DNA of 64,000 nucleotides from an uncultured Gammaproteobacteria bacterium (GTDB lineage Bacteria; Pseudomonadota; Gammaproteobacteria; Eutrophobiales; Eutrophobiaceae), in the NCBI GenBank assembly GCA_943788005.1, contig CALSOP010000006.1:78803-142802 (forward strand), read 5' to 3'. The notes beneath the pieces are model-generated. The model was given only the letters and a program-made list of their open reading frames with translations, ran no database searches and was not told where the DNA came from. Both the position numbers and the translations under genes were made by a program. Below are positions 46,540 through 56,036 of the stretch, piece after piece (position 1 is the first letter of the stretch; each line of letters begins with the position of its first letter).

Positions 46540-47718
46540 ATGCCAAGTAAAACATATACCGCCAGCAAGCGTATGATGGAGATACAATCACCCGTTATCC
46601 CTATCGTTTCAGATTTAATTAAAAAAACTCCGGGCACCATTTCTCTGGGCCAAGGCGTTGTTTATTATCCACCACCACAAAGCGTTTTCGAGAAAGTTAC
46701 TACCCTAAAACCTTCAATTAATTTTAACTGGTATTCGGAGGTCGACGGCACAACGGAATTACGTTCCTGTATTTCAAACAAACTCAAACAAGATAATAAT
46801 ATTCACCTAAATGGTTCGCAGAGTTTAGTCGTTACAGCAGGCGCAAATATGGCTTTCATGAACGCACTGATGGCGATTACAGACCCAGGCGATGAGGTAA
46901 TTTTATTATGTCCTTATTATTTCAATCATGAAATGGCAATCAGGATGGTATCTTGTTCACCCATCGCCATCGAAACAAATGCTGACTTCCAGCCTTCGCT
47001 AGATAATATAATTGCCGCGATCACACCAAAAACAAAAGCGGTTGTTACAGTATCCCCAAACAACCCCACAGGTGTGGTTTATTCAGAGTCAACATTACGT
47101 GCGATAAATAAGCTATGCCAGGAAAACGGTATCTATCATATCTCAGATGAAGCCTATGAATACTTTACCTATGATGGCGTTGAGCATTTTTCAGTTGCAA
47201 GCATCCCTGAATCAGAGCAATACACTATTTCACTGTATTCTTTGTCAAAGGCCTTTGGTTTTGCAAGTTGGCGTATTGGCTATATGATATGCCCCGAACA
47301 TCTGTTGATGTCTGTAAAAAAAGCACAAGATACATACCTTATTTGCCCAACCCGTATAGCGCAAGACGCTGCGCTTGCGGCCATGCAAGTAGGTCGAGCA
47401 TATACTCAGCCGCATTTAAAACAGATTAATCGTGTTCGTAGTACCTTGTTTACAGCATTGCAAAGCATCAACGAAATCTGTTCAACACCTGATTCCAAAG
47501 GTGCATTTTATTTTCTGGTCAAACTCAATACGACACTCACAGGTATGCAAGTCGTAGAAAGATTAATCAGAGAATACAAAGTTGCTGTAATTCCAGGTGA
47601 GACCTTCGGGATGAGTGACGGCTGTTATTGCCGTATTGCCTACGGCGCCCTGGACAAAGAATCATCTGAGACAGGAATTAAACGCTTGCTGGAGGGTCTC
47701 AAAGGAATAATTGGATAA
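46540..47718 (+). CDS. PLP-dependent aminotransferase (class I/II)
   Basis: A 392-residue fold-type I aminotransferase. The PLP lysine is in LYSLSKAFGFASWRIGYM, SPNNPTGVVY contacts the cofactor, and SDEAYEYFTYDG supplies the aspartate. FYFLVKL and CYCRIAYGALD are near the carboxylate-binding arginine. It resembles aspartate- or kynurenine-type enzymes, but the substrate cannot be told. It starts 62 bases after the HNH gene. Confidence 0.9.
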   Translation: MPSKTYTASKRMMEIQSPVIPIVSDLIKKTPGTISLGQGVVYYPPPQSVFEKVTTLKPSINFNWYSEVDGTTELRSCISNKLKQDNNIHLNGSQSLVVTAGANMAFMNALMAITDPGDEVILLCPYYFNHEMAIRMVSCSPIAIETNADFQPSLDNIIAAITPKTKAVVTVSPNNPTGVVYSESTLRAINKLCQENGIYHISDEAYEYFTYDGVEHFSVASIPESEQYTISLYSLSKAFGFASWRIGYMICPEHLLMSVKKAQDTYLICPTRIAQDAALAAMQVGRAYTQPHLKQINRVRSTLFTALQSINEICSTPDSKGAFYFLVKLNTTLTGMQVVERLIREYKVAVIPGETFGMSDGCYCRIAYGALDKESSETGIKRLLEGLKGIIG

Positions 47719-47768
47719 ACGGATACAAAATAACAAAAATTAATGACAACATTCATGAGGAAGTACAA

Positions 47769-48137
47769 ATGAAATCTTTAACAATTATAATTGCCCTATT
47801 ATTGATGCCCTCTATTACATTGGCTGTAGATAGCAGTGGAAATTATGCAGTTTGGGGGATTGGTAAAAAATCCTGTTTTGGCTATAACAAAGCTATGACA
47901 GAAGAAGGAAATGAAAAATATAAACATTACATAAAAGGTTTTTTAACGGCCTACAATATATTTACTGAAAAGACTTTCAGCATCACAGGCAGAATGAAAG
48001 AAGCTGAAGTCCTCGAGTGGCTCACTGAATATTGCGAAGAGAACCCAATGTTTGGTCTGGAAAATGCTCTAGTGAGTTTTACCTTTGATCACTATGATAA
48101 GCGCATGAAGACCTCCGGATCAGGCGCTGGACGTTAA
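47769..48137 (+). CDS. Secreted hypothetical protein with two conserved cysteines
   Basis: A 122-residue protein with a Sec signal peptide (MKSLTIIIALLLMPSITLA). The mature part has CFGYNKA, YIKGFLTAYNIFT and LEWLTEYCEENPMFGLENAL. This cysteine-plus-WL-x2-YC-x2-NP pattern occurs in small periplasmic proteins of proteobacteria whose function I do not know. A disulfide between the two cysteines is likely. A GAGGAAG ribosome site precedes the ATG. Confidence 0.75.
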   Translation: MKSLTIIIALLLMPSITLAVDSSGNYAVWGIGKKSCFGYNKAMTEEGNEKYKHYIKGFLTAYNIFTEKTFSITGRMKEAEVLEWLTEYCEENPMFGLENALVSFTFDHYDKRMKTSGSGAGR

Positions 48138-48293
48138 AACTTTTCTTGAAGTAATAAACTGATATTAATACGTAAAATTGGTCTCATTTTTTACTTTTAG
48201 AAATTGATTAACACCCTGAAATGGTTCATTATTACAAGACGATATATTTATCTGGGGAATAACCTCAGTAATTGTTTAACTGGAGATCGAACA

Positions 48294-48587
48294 ATGCAAA
48301 CAAAAATAATCAAAGTTGGAGTACTTGCACTTTCACTCGCAATGCTTGGCGGTTGTGGAAACATGAAAGAAATGCAAGCTAGTATCGATTCAGCAAATGC
48401 TGCTGCTTCAGCCGCAATGTCAAAAGCTAGCGAAGCTTATAGCCTCGCTTCTAAGAGTCAAAGCACAGCATCTGATGCAGCTCTTGCTGCTTCAAAGGCT
48501 CAAGCGACAGCTGATGAGGCTTTAGCATGTTGCAAAGCTAATTCAGACAAAATTGATCGTATGTTTGAAAAAGCGATGATGAAATAA
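48294..48587 (+). CDS. Lpp/OprI-family alanine-zipper lipoprotein
   Basis: A 97-residue lipoprotein. The signal peptide ends in LGGC with Cys21 as the lipidation site. The mature chain has alanine/serine heptads (SANAAASAAMSKASEAYSLA, AALAASKAQATADEAL) that form a trimeric alanine-zipper coiled coil like Lpp and OprI. The last residue is lysine (KAMMK), the position that Braun lipoprotein uses for attachment to peptidoglycan. I chose the ATG at 48294 with its TGGAG site; the longer frame adds 30 non-signal residues. A perfect terminator follows, and an L,D-transpeptidase gene is the next gene on the other strand. Confidence 0.88.
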   Translation: MQTKIIKVGVLALSLAMLGGCGNMKEMQASIDSANAAASAAMSKASEAYSLASKSQSTASDAALAASKAQATADEALACCKANSDKIDRMFEKAMMK

Positions 48588-48614
48588 TAAATTAGATTTT
48601 TAATTTATAGTTTT

Positions 48615-48649
48615 AAAGCCCTGATTGAATTCAATCAGGGCTTTTTTTT
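48615..48649 (+). terminator. Rho-independent terminator after the Lpp-like gene
   Basis: A perfect 15-bp palindrome from AAAGCCCTGATTGAA to its complement, followed by eight T, 28 bases after the stop codon. Confidence 0.9.
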
Positions 48650-48670
48650 ATTTACAGGGACGTAATGTAT

Positions 48671-48698
48671 ATCGTTTGTGCAGGAGCACACAAACGAT
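48671..48698. repeat. AGGA-loop hairpin element
   Basis: An 11-bp stem ATCGTTTGTGC pairs with GCACACAAACGAT (two bases bulged), with the tetraloop AGGA. It follows the Lpp terminator. It resembles the AGGA-loop hairpin at 3655-3683 in loop and placement. Confidence 0.5.
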
Positions 48699-48781
48699 GA
48701 ATGTACAGGCTATGAAGTGACGTTCTCAAGTGACAAAACTAAAACCGAACATTATCCGTCGCACAAAGACGACACCGTCTA

Positions 48782-49816
48782 TTAATCAGAAATAACGATT
48801 TGAGAATCTAGTTGCAACTGCAGATTAAATTTTTCTGCCTGCGTCAGCGCTTTTGTTAATTTTTTTTCATCTTTTGCCTGCATAACCTTAGGCAACAACC
48901 TTCCTACAGCAATAGGCAATCCAGTAGGATTGTTTATTGCATCATACGCGGCAGACCAATCAAGTTCATAATCTTCATCCTTTGACACATCAATAATTAA
49001 TGCGACAACACTAGTAAGATTATTCTCGTATTTTTCTGTGTCTTCATCTAGAAAAGGATGTGCTTCAAGAAAGATCATATTGTCTTTAACACCAATTTTA
49101 TAGGGTTGGTTAATTATATTAACCGGTGTTCTAAGGCTTACTTCTGAGAATAAGGCTTCTATATCTTCCGGGTATAAACGAATGCAACCATGGCTAACTC
49201 TCATTCCTATTCCATAAGGTTTATTCGTGCCATGGATGAGATAATCAGGATTCCCTAAGCGCATTGCAAAAGCCCCTAAAGGATTATCAGGCCCAGCCTT
49301 AACAATCTTGGGTAATGGATCGCCGGCCGCTTCATGTTCTTGCCTGATTGATTCAGGAGGATACCAGTTTGGGTTAGCCTTTTTCTGAATGATCTTTGTC
49401 TTCATGTAAGGCGTATTCCAACCTTCCCTGCCGACGCCTAAAGGATACGTGATTACTTCTTGTGGTTTACCCTTCATTTTGGGTGGGTAGTAATACAAAC
49501 GCATTTCAGGAACATTCAAGACGATGCCTTCCATCGGTGCTACCGGCAAAATAAATTGTGCTGGTAGCGTCACCTCTTCTCCATGATCCGGTAACCAGAT
49601 GTCAACATCTGGATTGACCAATTTCATGTCTTGATAACCAAAGCCATTTCGACGAGCAATGTCTAATAATGTTTCACTCTGATCTGCTTTAACTTTTATG
49701 ATTTCGCCTACCAGTGTGTCGCCCGAATCACTCAGCACATATCTCGTGGCGTAAGCACTAGGCAAGGAGCCTGCGATCAATCCAAAGAAAACAACTAACT
49801 GACTGAACCTCATCAT
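48782..49816 (-). CDS. L,D-transpeptidase (ErfK/YbiS/YcfS-like) with LysM-like part
   Basis: A 344-residue envelope enzyme with a signal peptide ending SAYA. A LysM-like segment follows (DQSETLLDIARRNGFGYQDMKLVNPDVD), then the YkuD domain with PLGVGREGW, FAMRLGNPDYLIHGTN and the catalytic H-x14-SHGCIRL motif (SHGCIRLYPEDIEALF). This layout matches YbiS/ErfK/YcfS enzymes, which attach Braun lipoprotein to meso-diaminopimelate or make 3-3 crosslinks. The adjacent Lpp-like gene with its C-terminal lysine supports a lipoprotein-anchoring role. Confidence 0.92.
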   Translation of the reverse strand: MMRFSQLVVFFGLIAGSLPSAYATRYVLSDSGDTLVGEIIKVKADQSETLLDIARRNGFGYQDMKLVNPDVDIWLPDHGEEVTLPAQFILPVAPMEGIVLNVPEMRLYYYPPKMKGKPQEVITYPLGVGREGWNTPYMKTKIIQKKANPNWYPPESIRQEHEAAGDPLPKIVKAGPDNPLGAFAMRLGNPDYLIHGTNKPYGIGMRVSHGCIRLYPEDIEALFSEVSLRTPVNIINQPYKIGVKDNMIFLEAHPFLDEDTEKYENNLTSVVALIIDVSKDEDYELDWSAAYDAINNPTGLPIAVGRLLPKVMQAKDEKKLTKALTQAEKFNLQLQLDSQIVISD

Positions 49817-49861
49817 CTGTTTATGCGTATTAAAAACATCATACTAGTAATAATAGTCTTC

Positions 49862-52800
49862 TTAGCTCGTAACAACACGTTTAGATTCACCAATACGCAA
49901 CAAACTTGGCAATAATATTAATGTGAAAAATGTACTTACCATCATGCCGCCAACAATAACTCCAGCCAATCCACGATATAATTCTGTCCCAGCACCCGGT
50001 ACCAATAACAGTGGCAACATGCCAAATATACTCGTCATCGTACTCATCATAATTGGGCGTAATCTCAACAAAACAGCTTCTTCTACAGCTTCTTTTCTTG
50101 AATGCCCTGCTCGCTCAGCAGAACGCGCCTGATGTACTAATAAAATAGCATTATTGACAACCAGACCAAGTAAGATAATAAACCCGATCATGGTCAGTAG
50201 ATCCATGCTTTGAAAACTAACTAAATTAATAATATACAGTGACAACACGCCCCCAAAAGTCGCTAAAGGAATAGAAAGCATAACTAACAAACTATCTCTA
50301 AATGAGCTAAACATGGCGCTCATTAATAAGTATAGGATTGTGATAGCTAATAGAAAGCTGCCAATCATATTTTCCAATGCCGATGTTAGTTTATCTGCTA
50401 CGCCCCCATATTGAATATCACCGTCTTCCGGTAGGCTAGCGAGAATTTTCGGTTCTATTTCTGTTTTGATTCTTTCTAGCGCTTCTTCCAAACTCACATC
50501 AGCAGGTGGCGCAATCTCCAATGTCACTGTTCTGCGTCGATTAATACGTCTAATTTGCTCTGGTCCAGCAGTTCTAACAACATCAACTAATTCATTTAAT
50601 GGCAAGACACCGGCATTGGCTGTCATAACTGGAAAACTTTCTAATTCTTCCGGCGTGTTCCATTTTTTAGATCGTAAGATAATATCAATGGTTTCTTCCC
50701 CATCAAAATAATCTCCGACAAACCGCCCATCTCCTAATGTTTGGGACAAGGCAGCGACGACAGATCGATCCCATCCTGCCTCAGCAATACGTCGTTCATT
50801 AGGGATTAATCTTAATTCAGGCTGAGCTAAATCTAGCCCAGGACGTGGTCTAGTATTCGGATAGATTGAAGTTATGGAAATAAAGGCCTGCAAAGATGAC
50901 GCCATTAACGAAGGTAAATTTTTTGATTGAATATTCATATCAATTGTTCTTCCTGAACCAAAATTACCAAACAACGACGCCTGCTTGGCGAAGGCAATTG
51001 AATCGGGAAAACCCTGAACAACTGAATTTATTAATGGGACAAGTTTTTCAACATCTTCGTCATATTTTGCGCGCGCGCCCATAAAAACTCCGCGAGAAAA
51101 TGCAACAAAGAAATAATGTTTAACATAAGGTTCTTTCACCTCGTCCGTATGCGGCTTCATTCTAGCTGCAACGATTTCACCCAGCTCTTTTTCAAGTGTT
51201 TCAATATTTATCCCTGGTGGTGGCAGTATAAAAGCATAGGCTAAATTTCGATTGCCATCTGGCAAATAGTCCTTCTCAGGATTTAATAAATACATGACCA
51301 CCGCTGGCACAGAAATTAATACAATGATCCAAAATGCTCGTCGCAACCAAGTATCAGTAAGCGACATAATTAACTTGCACAATAGTTTCCAAAGTCGTTG
51401 ATAAGGATCAGTGAATTTTTTTCGTGCAAGAAATAATTTGGCTGCGGTCGGCACAACCGTAACTGCTGTTAATAATGAAAAAGTAATCGCGGCTGTAATA
51501 GTTATAGCCAGGTCAGAAAACAATTGGCCTACTTCATCGCGTAAAAAGACAACGGGTAAAAATATCGCGATTGTCGTAGCAGTAGACGCTAATAGTGCTC
51601 CCCAAACCTGACGAGTACCTTCTAATGAGGCTTCTTCTGCAGGCAAGCCTTTTTCGCGTAATCTAACAATATTTTCAAGAATAACAATTGATGCATCGAG
51701 AACCATGCCAACCGCAAAGGCAAGACCAGCTAATGAGATGATATTAATTGTCCGCCCGGTTAGTTCCATTACGCTAAAACTTGCCACCATACAGATTGGG
51801 ATCGATGCAGCAACGATAAGTGTAGCTGGAAACTTTAGTAAGAAGAGAAATAAAATTACAACTGCAAGCCCAACTCCCAATCCCAGATTATTCTTGAGCA
51901 TTTCGATAGATCGATGAATGTATTCTGTTTCATCATAGACTTGTTCAATTGATAATTTATTACGTTTTAGCGGTCCTTCATTTAATTCCTTTACGGCCTC
52001 ATGTAGACCAGCCATTACTTCAAGTACATTAACGCCCGATTCACGTTGTGCATTTATTGCAATGGACAACGAACCTTTAGTCAAAACAAAGCTATTCTTA
52101 TCAGTAAAACGATTCTCAATTGTTGCTACATCACGCAAATAGATCGGTCGTCCATCTCGCCACTCTAAAATCATTTCCCCAAGATCAGATGCAGCATACT
52201 TCCCTGCAAAACGAATACTGTACTCACGTTTACCGACATCAGAAAGACCACCAGATACATCTTTACTGGTTCCAGCAAGTCGCATGACTTTATCCAATTG
52301 AATACCCAGATTGGCAACCTTGTAGGGATCAAATGTAATACGTAATTCTCTGTCGCTGCCTCCAATAACTTCGGAACGAGCAACTCCGGGGATACGTTCA
52401 AAACGAGACTGTACGACTTCCTCTACAAAATCTTTATAGGTTTCTATTGCTTGTTGATTATCGCCAATTGTTTTAATCATGAACCATGCTATTGCCCTGG
52501 CATCTTCACCTACCGAACTAATTAAAGGCTCATCAGCATCATCAGGATAATCTGAAACTTGATTCAAACGGTTCATGACTTCGACCAATGCTCTGCGCAT
52601 ATCCATACCGACAGTAAAAGTCAGATTGATCTCGCCTCTACCTTCGTATGCTGTTGCGCGAATCTCTGTCAATCCGGGCAGTCCCCTTAACACGTCTTCT
52701 TGTGGTTCGAGAATTTCTGCTTCAACTTCATTTGGCGCGGCAGTGCGCCATGGTGTTTTAATGGTTATTTCTGGTTCTTCAAGTTCCGGTGTTAACTGTA

Positions 52801-52900
52801 TAGGCAGGCGTGACAGGCTTATTAAGCCAAAAATCACTAATAGAATTATAGCAACCAGTAAGGCTACAGGATTAGCCAGAGATGCACGGGTGATAATCAC
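49862..52900 (-). CDS. RND-family efflux transporter, inner-membrane permease
   Basis: A 1012-residue AcrB/MexB-superfamily pump with 12 membrane helices and two large periplasmic loops. The start is a GTG at 52900 that overlaps the TAG stop of the adaptor gene by one base (TAGTG). Family segments are ISLSRLPIQLTPELEEPEI at the N-terminus, GMVLDASIVILENIVRLREKG in TM4, and GFIILLGLVVNNAILLVHQARSAERAG in TM11. In TM4 only the first of the two AcrB proton-relay aspartates (Asp407) is present; the second (Asp408) is alanine. No outer-membrane channel gene is adjacent, so a TolC-like partner must be encoded elsewhere. Confidence 0.94.
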   Translation of the reverse strand: MIITRASLANPVALLVAIILLVIFGLISLSRLPIQLTPELEEPEITIKTPWRTAAPNEVEAEILEPQEDVLRGLPGLTEIRATAYEGRGEINLTFTVGMDMRRALVEVMNRLNQVSDYPDDADEPLISSVGEDARAIAWFMIKTIGDNQQAIETYKDFVEEVVQSRFERIPGVARSEVIGGSDRELRITFDPYKVANLGIQLDKVMRLAGTSKDVSGGLSDVGKREYSIRFAGKYAASDLGEMILEWRDGRPIYLRDVATIENRFTDKNSFVLTKGSLSIAINAQRESGVNVLEVMAGLHEAVKELNEGPLKRNKLSIEQVYDETEYIHRSIEMLKNNLGLGVGLAVVILFLFLLKFPATLIVAASIPICMVASFSVMELTGRTINIISLAGLAFAVGMVLDASIVILENIVRLREKGLPAEEASLEGTRQVWGALLASTATTIAIFLPVVFLRDEVGQLFSDLAITITAAITFSLLTAVTVVPTAAKLFLARKKFTDPYQRLWKLLCKLIMSLTDTWLRRAFWIIVLISVPAVVMYLLNPEKDYLPDGNRNLAYAFILPPPGINIETLEKELGEIVAARMKPHTDEVKEPYVKHYFFVAFSRGVFMGARAKYDEDVEKLVPLINSVVQGFPDSIAFAKQASLFGNFGSGRTIDMNIQSKNLPSLMASSLQAFISITSIYPNTRPRPGLDLAQPELRLIPNERRIAEAGWDRSVVAALSQTLGDGRFVGDYFDGEETIDIILRSKKWNTPEELESFPVMTANAGVLPLNELVDVVRTAGPEQIRRINRRRTVTLEIAPPADVSLEEALERIKTEIEPKILASLPEDGDIQYGGVADKLTSALENMIGSFLLAITILYLLMSAMFSSFRDSLLVMLSIPLATFGGVLSLYIINLVSFQSMDLLTMIGFIILLGLVVNNAILLVHQARSAERAGHSRKEAVEEAVLLRLRPIMMSTMTSIFGMLPLLLVPGAGTELYRGLAGVIVGGMMVSTFFTLILLPSLLRIGESKRVVTS

Positions 52901-53955
52901 TATCTATCTGACCCAGTAACTATCTGTACTGCTTGACCCGGACGTAAGCGTTCATTACCACGGACAACGATCTTATCGTTTTCTTTAATATTGCCAATCA
53001 CCTGAATATGCGATGTGTTTGATATGCCTAGTGTTACTGGAACTGGCTCGGCAATATTTTCACTATTTATTCTATATACGATGATACTCGATTGACGAAT
53101 AACCAGGGCATCTCGTGAAACGGCAATGACATTTTGTTTTTCTTTTATCGGCGTTGCGATTTCGACAGCGGTGCCCACTGGCCACTGACTATTATCGAAC
53201 TCCACTCTAATTTCATAAAGTCTTGAAACATCATCACCAACAGGAATTACTGTTCGGACTACGCCGTCAACTTCTCCTGACTTCCCTTTAATCTTTAACT
53301 GATCACCACTTTTTACATGCCGAAAAGACGCTTGCTGAATTCGCGCCTGAACTTCAACTCGCTCAGTATCGATTAAGCGAACAATTTGATCACCGGCATT
53401 GACTCTTTCTCCTGGTGACTTGAATCGTTCGGTCACCACACCAGTAAATGGCGCACGAACGGTCGTTCTTTTAAGGTCATCTCGCGCCATGGCCAACCTT
53501 GCTTTAACTACTCGTATTTTAGCTAATGACTCATCTCGACTAGTTTGCGTTTCATCCAGCTGATTTTTCGCTGCATTGTTTTGTTTGGCCAATTTATCCA
53601 GTCGTTCTGCTTCACGTCCAAAAAACTCAACCATAGTTTCAATCGGCTTAACTTCAGTTTGAATCTCGTTCAATGCAAGCTGATATGTTGTATCATCGAC
53701 TTTTGCGATGACATCATTTTTGTGTATCTGATCGCCAACTTCTAAGACGGTTTCCAGAGTGCCTTCAACTTCAGCGGCTATCTTTGAGTCGAAACGACCA
53801 ATAACGGTACCTGTTACCCAAACGAATGGGGCGATTTCAATATTAACGGCCTCCTCAACTTCAACAATTGCTGCCGGATTGCCGCCGCCGGCAAGCACCA
53901 AAGAGGGAAAAACGATTAATTTAAATAAGAGAAGGTAAATTATTTTATTTATCAT
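52900..53955 (-). CDS. RND efflux periplasmic adaptor (membrane fusion protein)
   Basis: A 351-residue HlyD/AcrA-family adaptor with a signal peptide (MINKIIYLLLFKLIVFPSLVLA). The lipoyl-like halves are SKIAAEVEGTLETVLEVGDQI and RTTVRAPFTGVVTERFKSPGERV, with a coiled-coil hairpin between them (FGREAERLDKLAKQ...SLAKIRVVKARLA). I chose the ATG at 53955 because the signal peptide begins properly there; a TTG six codons upstream is possible. It is translationally coupled to the pump gene. Confidence 0.92.
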   Translation of the reverse strand: MINKIIYLLLFKLIVFPSLVLAGGGNPAAIVEVEEAVNIEIAPFVWVTGTVIGRFDSKIAAEVEGTLETVLEVGDQIHKNDVIAKVDDTTYQLALNEIQTEVKPIETMVEFFGREAERLDKLAKQNNAAKNQLDETQTSRDESLAKIRVVKARLAMARDDLKRTTVRAPFTGVVTERFKSPGERVNAGDQIVRLIDTERVEVQARIQQASFRHVKSGDQLKIKGKSGEVDGVVRTVIPVGDDVSRLYEIRVEFDNSQWPVGTAVEIATPIKEKQNVIAVSRDALVIRQSSIIVYRINSENIAEPVPVTLGISNTSHIQVIGNIKENDKIVVRGNERLRPGQAVQIVTGSDR

Positions 53956-54030
53956 ATTATTCTTATGTGACAAAAGAACGGCGCGTTCCTTTTGTTTGAC
54001 TATAAATCCTTAAAAAATTCATGACATTAT

Positions 54031-55035
54031 ATGATGATATTTAACGCTTGGCTCAAGATAATTGGATTATTTGTCAGCCTTCTGTATCTCTGCCCTGTTT
54101 ATGCTGAACGCGATATTGCAGATTATATCGAGCTGCCGCAAGCGCAGTTACAACAACTTGAGCTCAATAATTTTAAAGTTTTGGGACTGGTTCAACTAAA
54201 ACAGAATGCAGGAGCTGATTTTCCACTGATGGAATTCTCTGGGCTCGCCTGGAACAATGATGAACAACAGTTAATATTACTTTCCGATCGCGGCTACGTC
54301 GTTCACACCAAACCCGAGTTTGAAAATAATCGATTCGTTGATCTGGACTTTATCGCTTATCACCACTTGAAAGACACCAAGGGCAAAAAGTTACGTCATA
54401 AATCTGCTGACAGTGAAGGTCTGGCGCTTATAAATTCCAACAATGGCATTCATGGTGATACCGAATTAATTATCAGCTTTGAACGTAAACCACGAATTAT
54501 CCAATTCTCAAACACAGGTCAATTCATCGCGAAGCATTCGCTTAATAACCCACTAAGCGATATCAATAATTATGCTGGTGCCAATAAAGCATTAGAAGCC
54601 ATCACACTTCACAGCTCATTTAGCATCATTACTGGCCCAGAACGTCCCTTGCAGGTATCGAATAGCAATCAATTATCGATACATACATTAAACGACGAAA
54701 CATGGCAGTTTACGCCTGACAATGAGATTTATGGTTCGCTAGTCGGCTTAACAACCTTGCCTGACAATAGATTAGTTGCCTTGGAGCGTATTTTTTCTAG
54801 TATCTTTGCCGGGGTAAGTAATGCCATACATCTCATCACACTCGATCAAGAATCAATCAAGGCAGAGAAGATAGCGTCATTAGATCCCTCTGCCAGTTAC
54901 TTAAATGACAACTTTGAAGGAATTACCTGGCATAAGGCTAATCGTTTTTTTATCATCAGTGACGATAACGACAATCTGTTTCAGAAATCCCTTTTGGTTT
55001 ACTTTGAAATTCCTAATCTCAACTTAAAAGAGTAA
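54031..55035 (+). CDS. Secreted esterase-like protein of the phytase-like family
   Basis: A 334-residue protein with a signal peptide (MMIFNAWLKIIGLFVSLLYLCPVYA). It has the phytase-like beta-propeller pattern: FPLMEFSGLAWNNDEQQLILLSDRGYV, SADSEGLALI, ELIISFERKPRIIQFS, NKALEAIT, VALERIF and DNFEGITWHKANRFFIISDDND. Members are annotated as esterase-like, but their substrates are mostly unknown. It is convergent with moaB (6-base gap) and divergent from the RND adaptor. Confidence 0.88.
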   Translation: MMIFNAWLKIIGLFVSLLYLCPVYAERDIADYIELPQAQLQQLELNNFKVLGLVQLKQNAGADFPLMEFSGLAWNNDEQQLILLSDRGYVVHTKPEFENNRFVDLDFIAYHHLKDTKGKKLRHKSADSEGLALINSNNGIHGDTELIISFERKPRIIQFSNTGQFIAKHSLNNPLSDINNYAGANKALEAITLHSSFSIITGPERPLQVSNSNQLSIHTLNDETWQFTPDNEIYGSLVGLTTLPDNRLVALERIFSSIFAGVSNAIHLITLDQESIKAEKIASLDPSASYLNDNFEGITWHKANRFFIISDDNDNLFQKSLLVYFEIPNLNLKE

Positions 55036-55041
55036 CGTTTA

Positions 55042-55572
55042 CTAAACTTCTCGTAGTCTCGGCATTAGCTCAACCAGATTACATGGCCTACTGCGATAGT
55101 CCAATTGATGTTGTATCAACTCTTCCCAAGCAGTTTTGCAAGCTCCCGGAGAACCGGGCATGCAAAATATATACGTGCCATTCGCAACTCCAGCAATAGC
55201 GCGAGACTGAATCGTCGATGTCTTAATCTGCTGAAACGAAATTGCGCGAAAGGTTTCACCGAAACCATCAATTGTTTTATCAAACAACACATTAACCGCT
55301 TCTGGTGTACCATCGCGACCGGTCACACCTGTGCCACCCGTGGTTAACACAACCTGAACATCTTCATTCGCTATCCACTGAGAAACCTCAGCACGTATCG
55401 CATACTTGTCATCCGGCACAATCTTTTTCTCATGCACCTTGTGCCCCGCTTCTTCCAGTAGCGCCACTAATTTCTTGCCCGATTTATCCGTCTCTTCTGT
55501 TCTGGAATCAGAAATAGTCAGCACAGCGATATTTAGCGGAATAAACTCTCTTTCAGATTTTTTTTCAGTCAT
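55042..55572 (-). CDS. moaB: Molybdenum cofactor biosynthesis protein B
   Basis: A 176-residue MoaB/Mog-type protein that adenylylates molybdopterin. Landmarks are NIAVLTISDSRTEETDKSG, VVLTTGGTGVTGRDGTPEAV and FCMPGSPGACKTAWEELIQHQLDYRSRPCNL. I chose the ATG at 55572 (MTEKKSE); a GTG three codons upstream is also in frame, and neither has a clear ribosome site. No other moa gene is in the window. Confidence 0.93.
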   Translation of the reverse strand: MTEKKSEREFIPLNIAVLTISDSRTEETDKSGKKLVALLEEAGHKVHEKKIVPDDKYAIRAEVSQWIANEDVQVVLTTGGTGVTGRDGTPEAVNVLFDKTIDGFGETFRAISFQQIKTSTIQSRAIAGVANGTYIFCMPGSPGACKTAWEELIQHQLDYRSRPCNLVELMPRLREV

Positions 55573-55623
55573 AATAATCACTATTTATTTTTATTCTCGT
55601 AATCATAATGCAGGTTATATACT

Positions 55624-56034
55624 GTGGCTAGGCAAAACGAACCGCTCGAATCAATGCGCTTGGACAAATGGCTGTGGTGTGCTCGCTTTTATAAGACACG
55701 TGCCCTTGCCGCTGCCGCTATCAAAGGCCACAAGGTGAATGTGAATGACCAAGCCATAAAAGCAGCTAAGACCATTAGGGCCGGTGATAGAGTAGAAATC
55801 CGCAAGACACCCTACCAATGGGCTATTACGGTTCAGAAACTGATCAACAACCGAGTCTCTGCGACTCAAGCCGCTGCATTATTTGAAGAAGACGAAGACA
55901 GCATCAAGACACGTGAAGATCTCGCGAAACAAATGAAGGCGGATGCAGCATCATTCCCAAGAACAATAGGAAGACCGACGAAACGTAATCGTCGAGAGAT
56001 TATTCGGTTCACCCGAATACCTAAAGAAGAATAG
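55624..56034 (+). CDS. hslR: Ribosome-associated heat shock protein Hsp15 (S4 domain)
   Basis: A 136-residue S4 RNA-binding protein. The S4 motif is MRLDKWLWCARFYKTRALAAAAIKGHKVNVN, followed by a basic C-terminal tail (RPTKRNRREIIRF). Hsp15 binds 50S subunits carrying stalled peptidyl-tRNA and helps recycle them. The open frame begins at a GTG (55624); the ATG 10 codons in (MRLDKW) is an alternative that would also keep the whole domain. Confidence 0.93.
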   Translation: MARQNEPLESMRLDKWLWCARFYKTRALAAAAIKGHKVNVNDQAIKAAKTIRAGDRVEIRKTPYQWAITVQKLINNRVSATQAAALFEEDEDSIKTREDLAKQMKADAASFPRTIGRPTKRNRREIIRFTRIPKEE

Positions 56035-56036
56035 TC

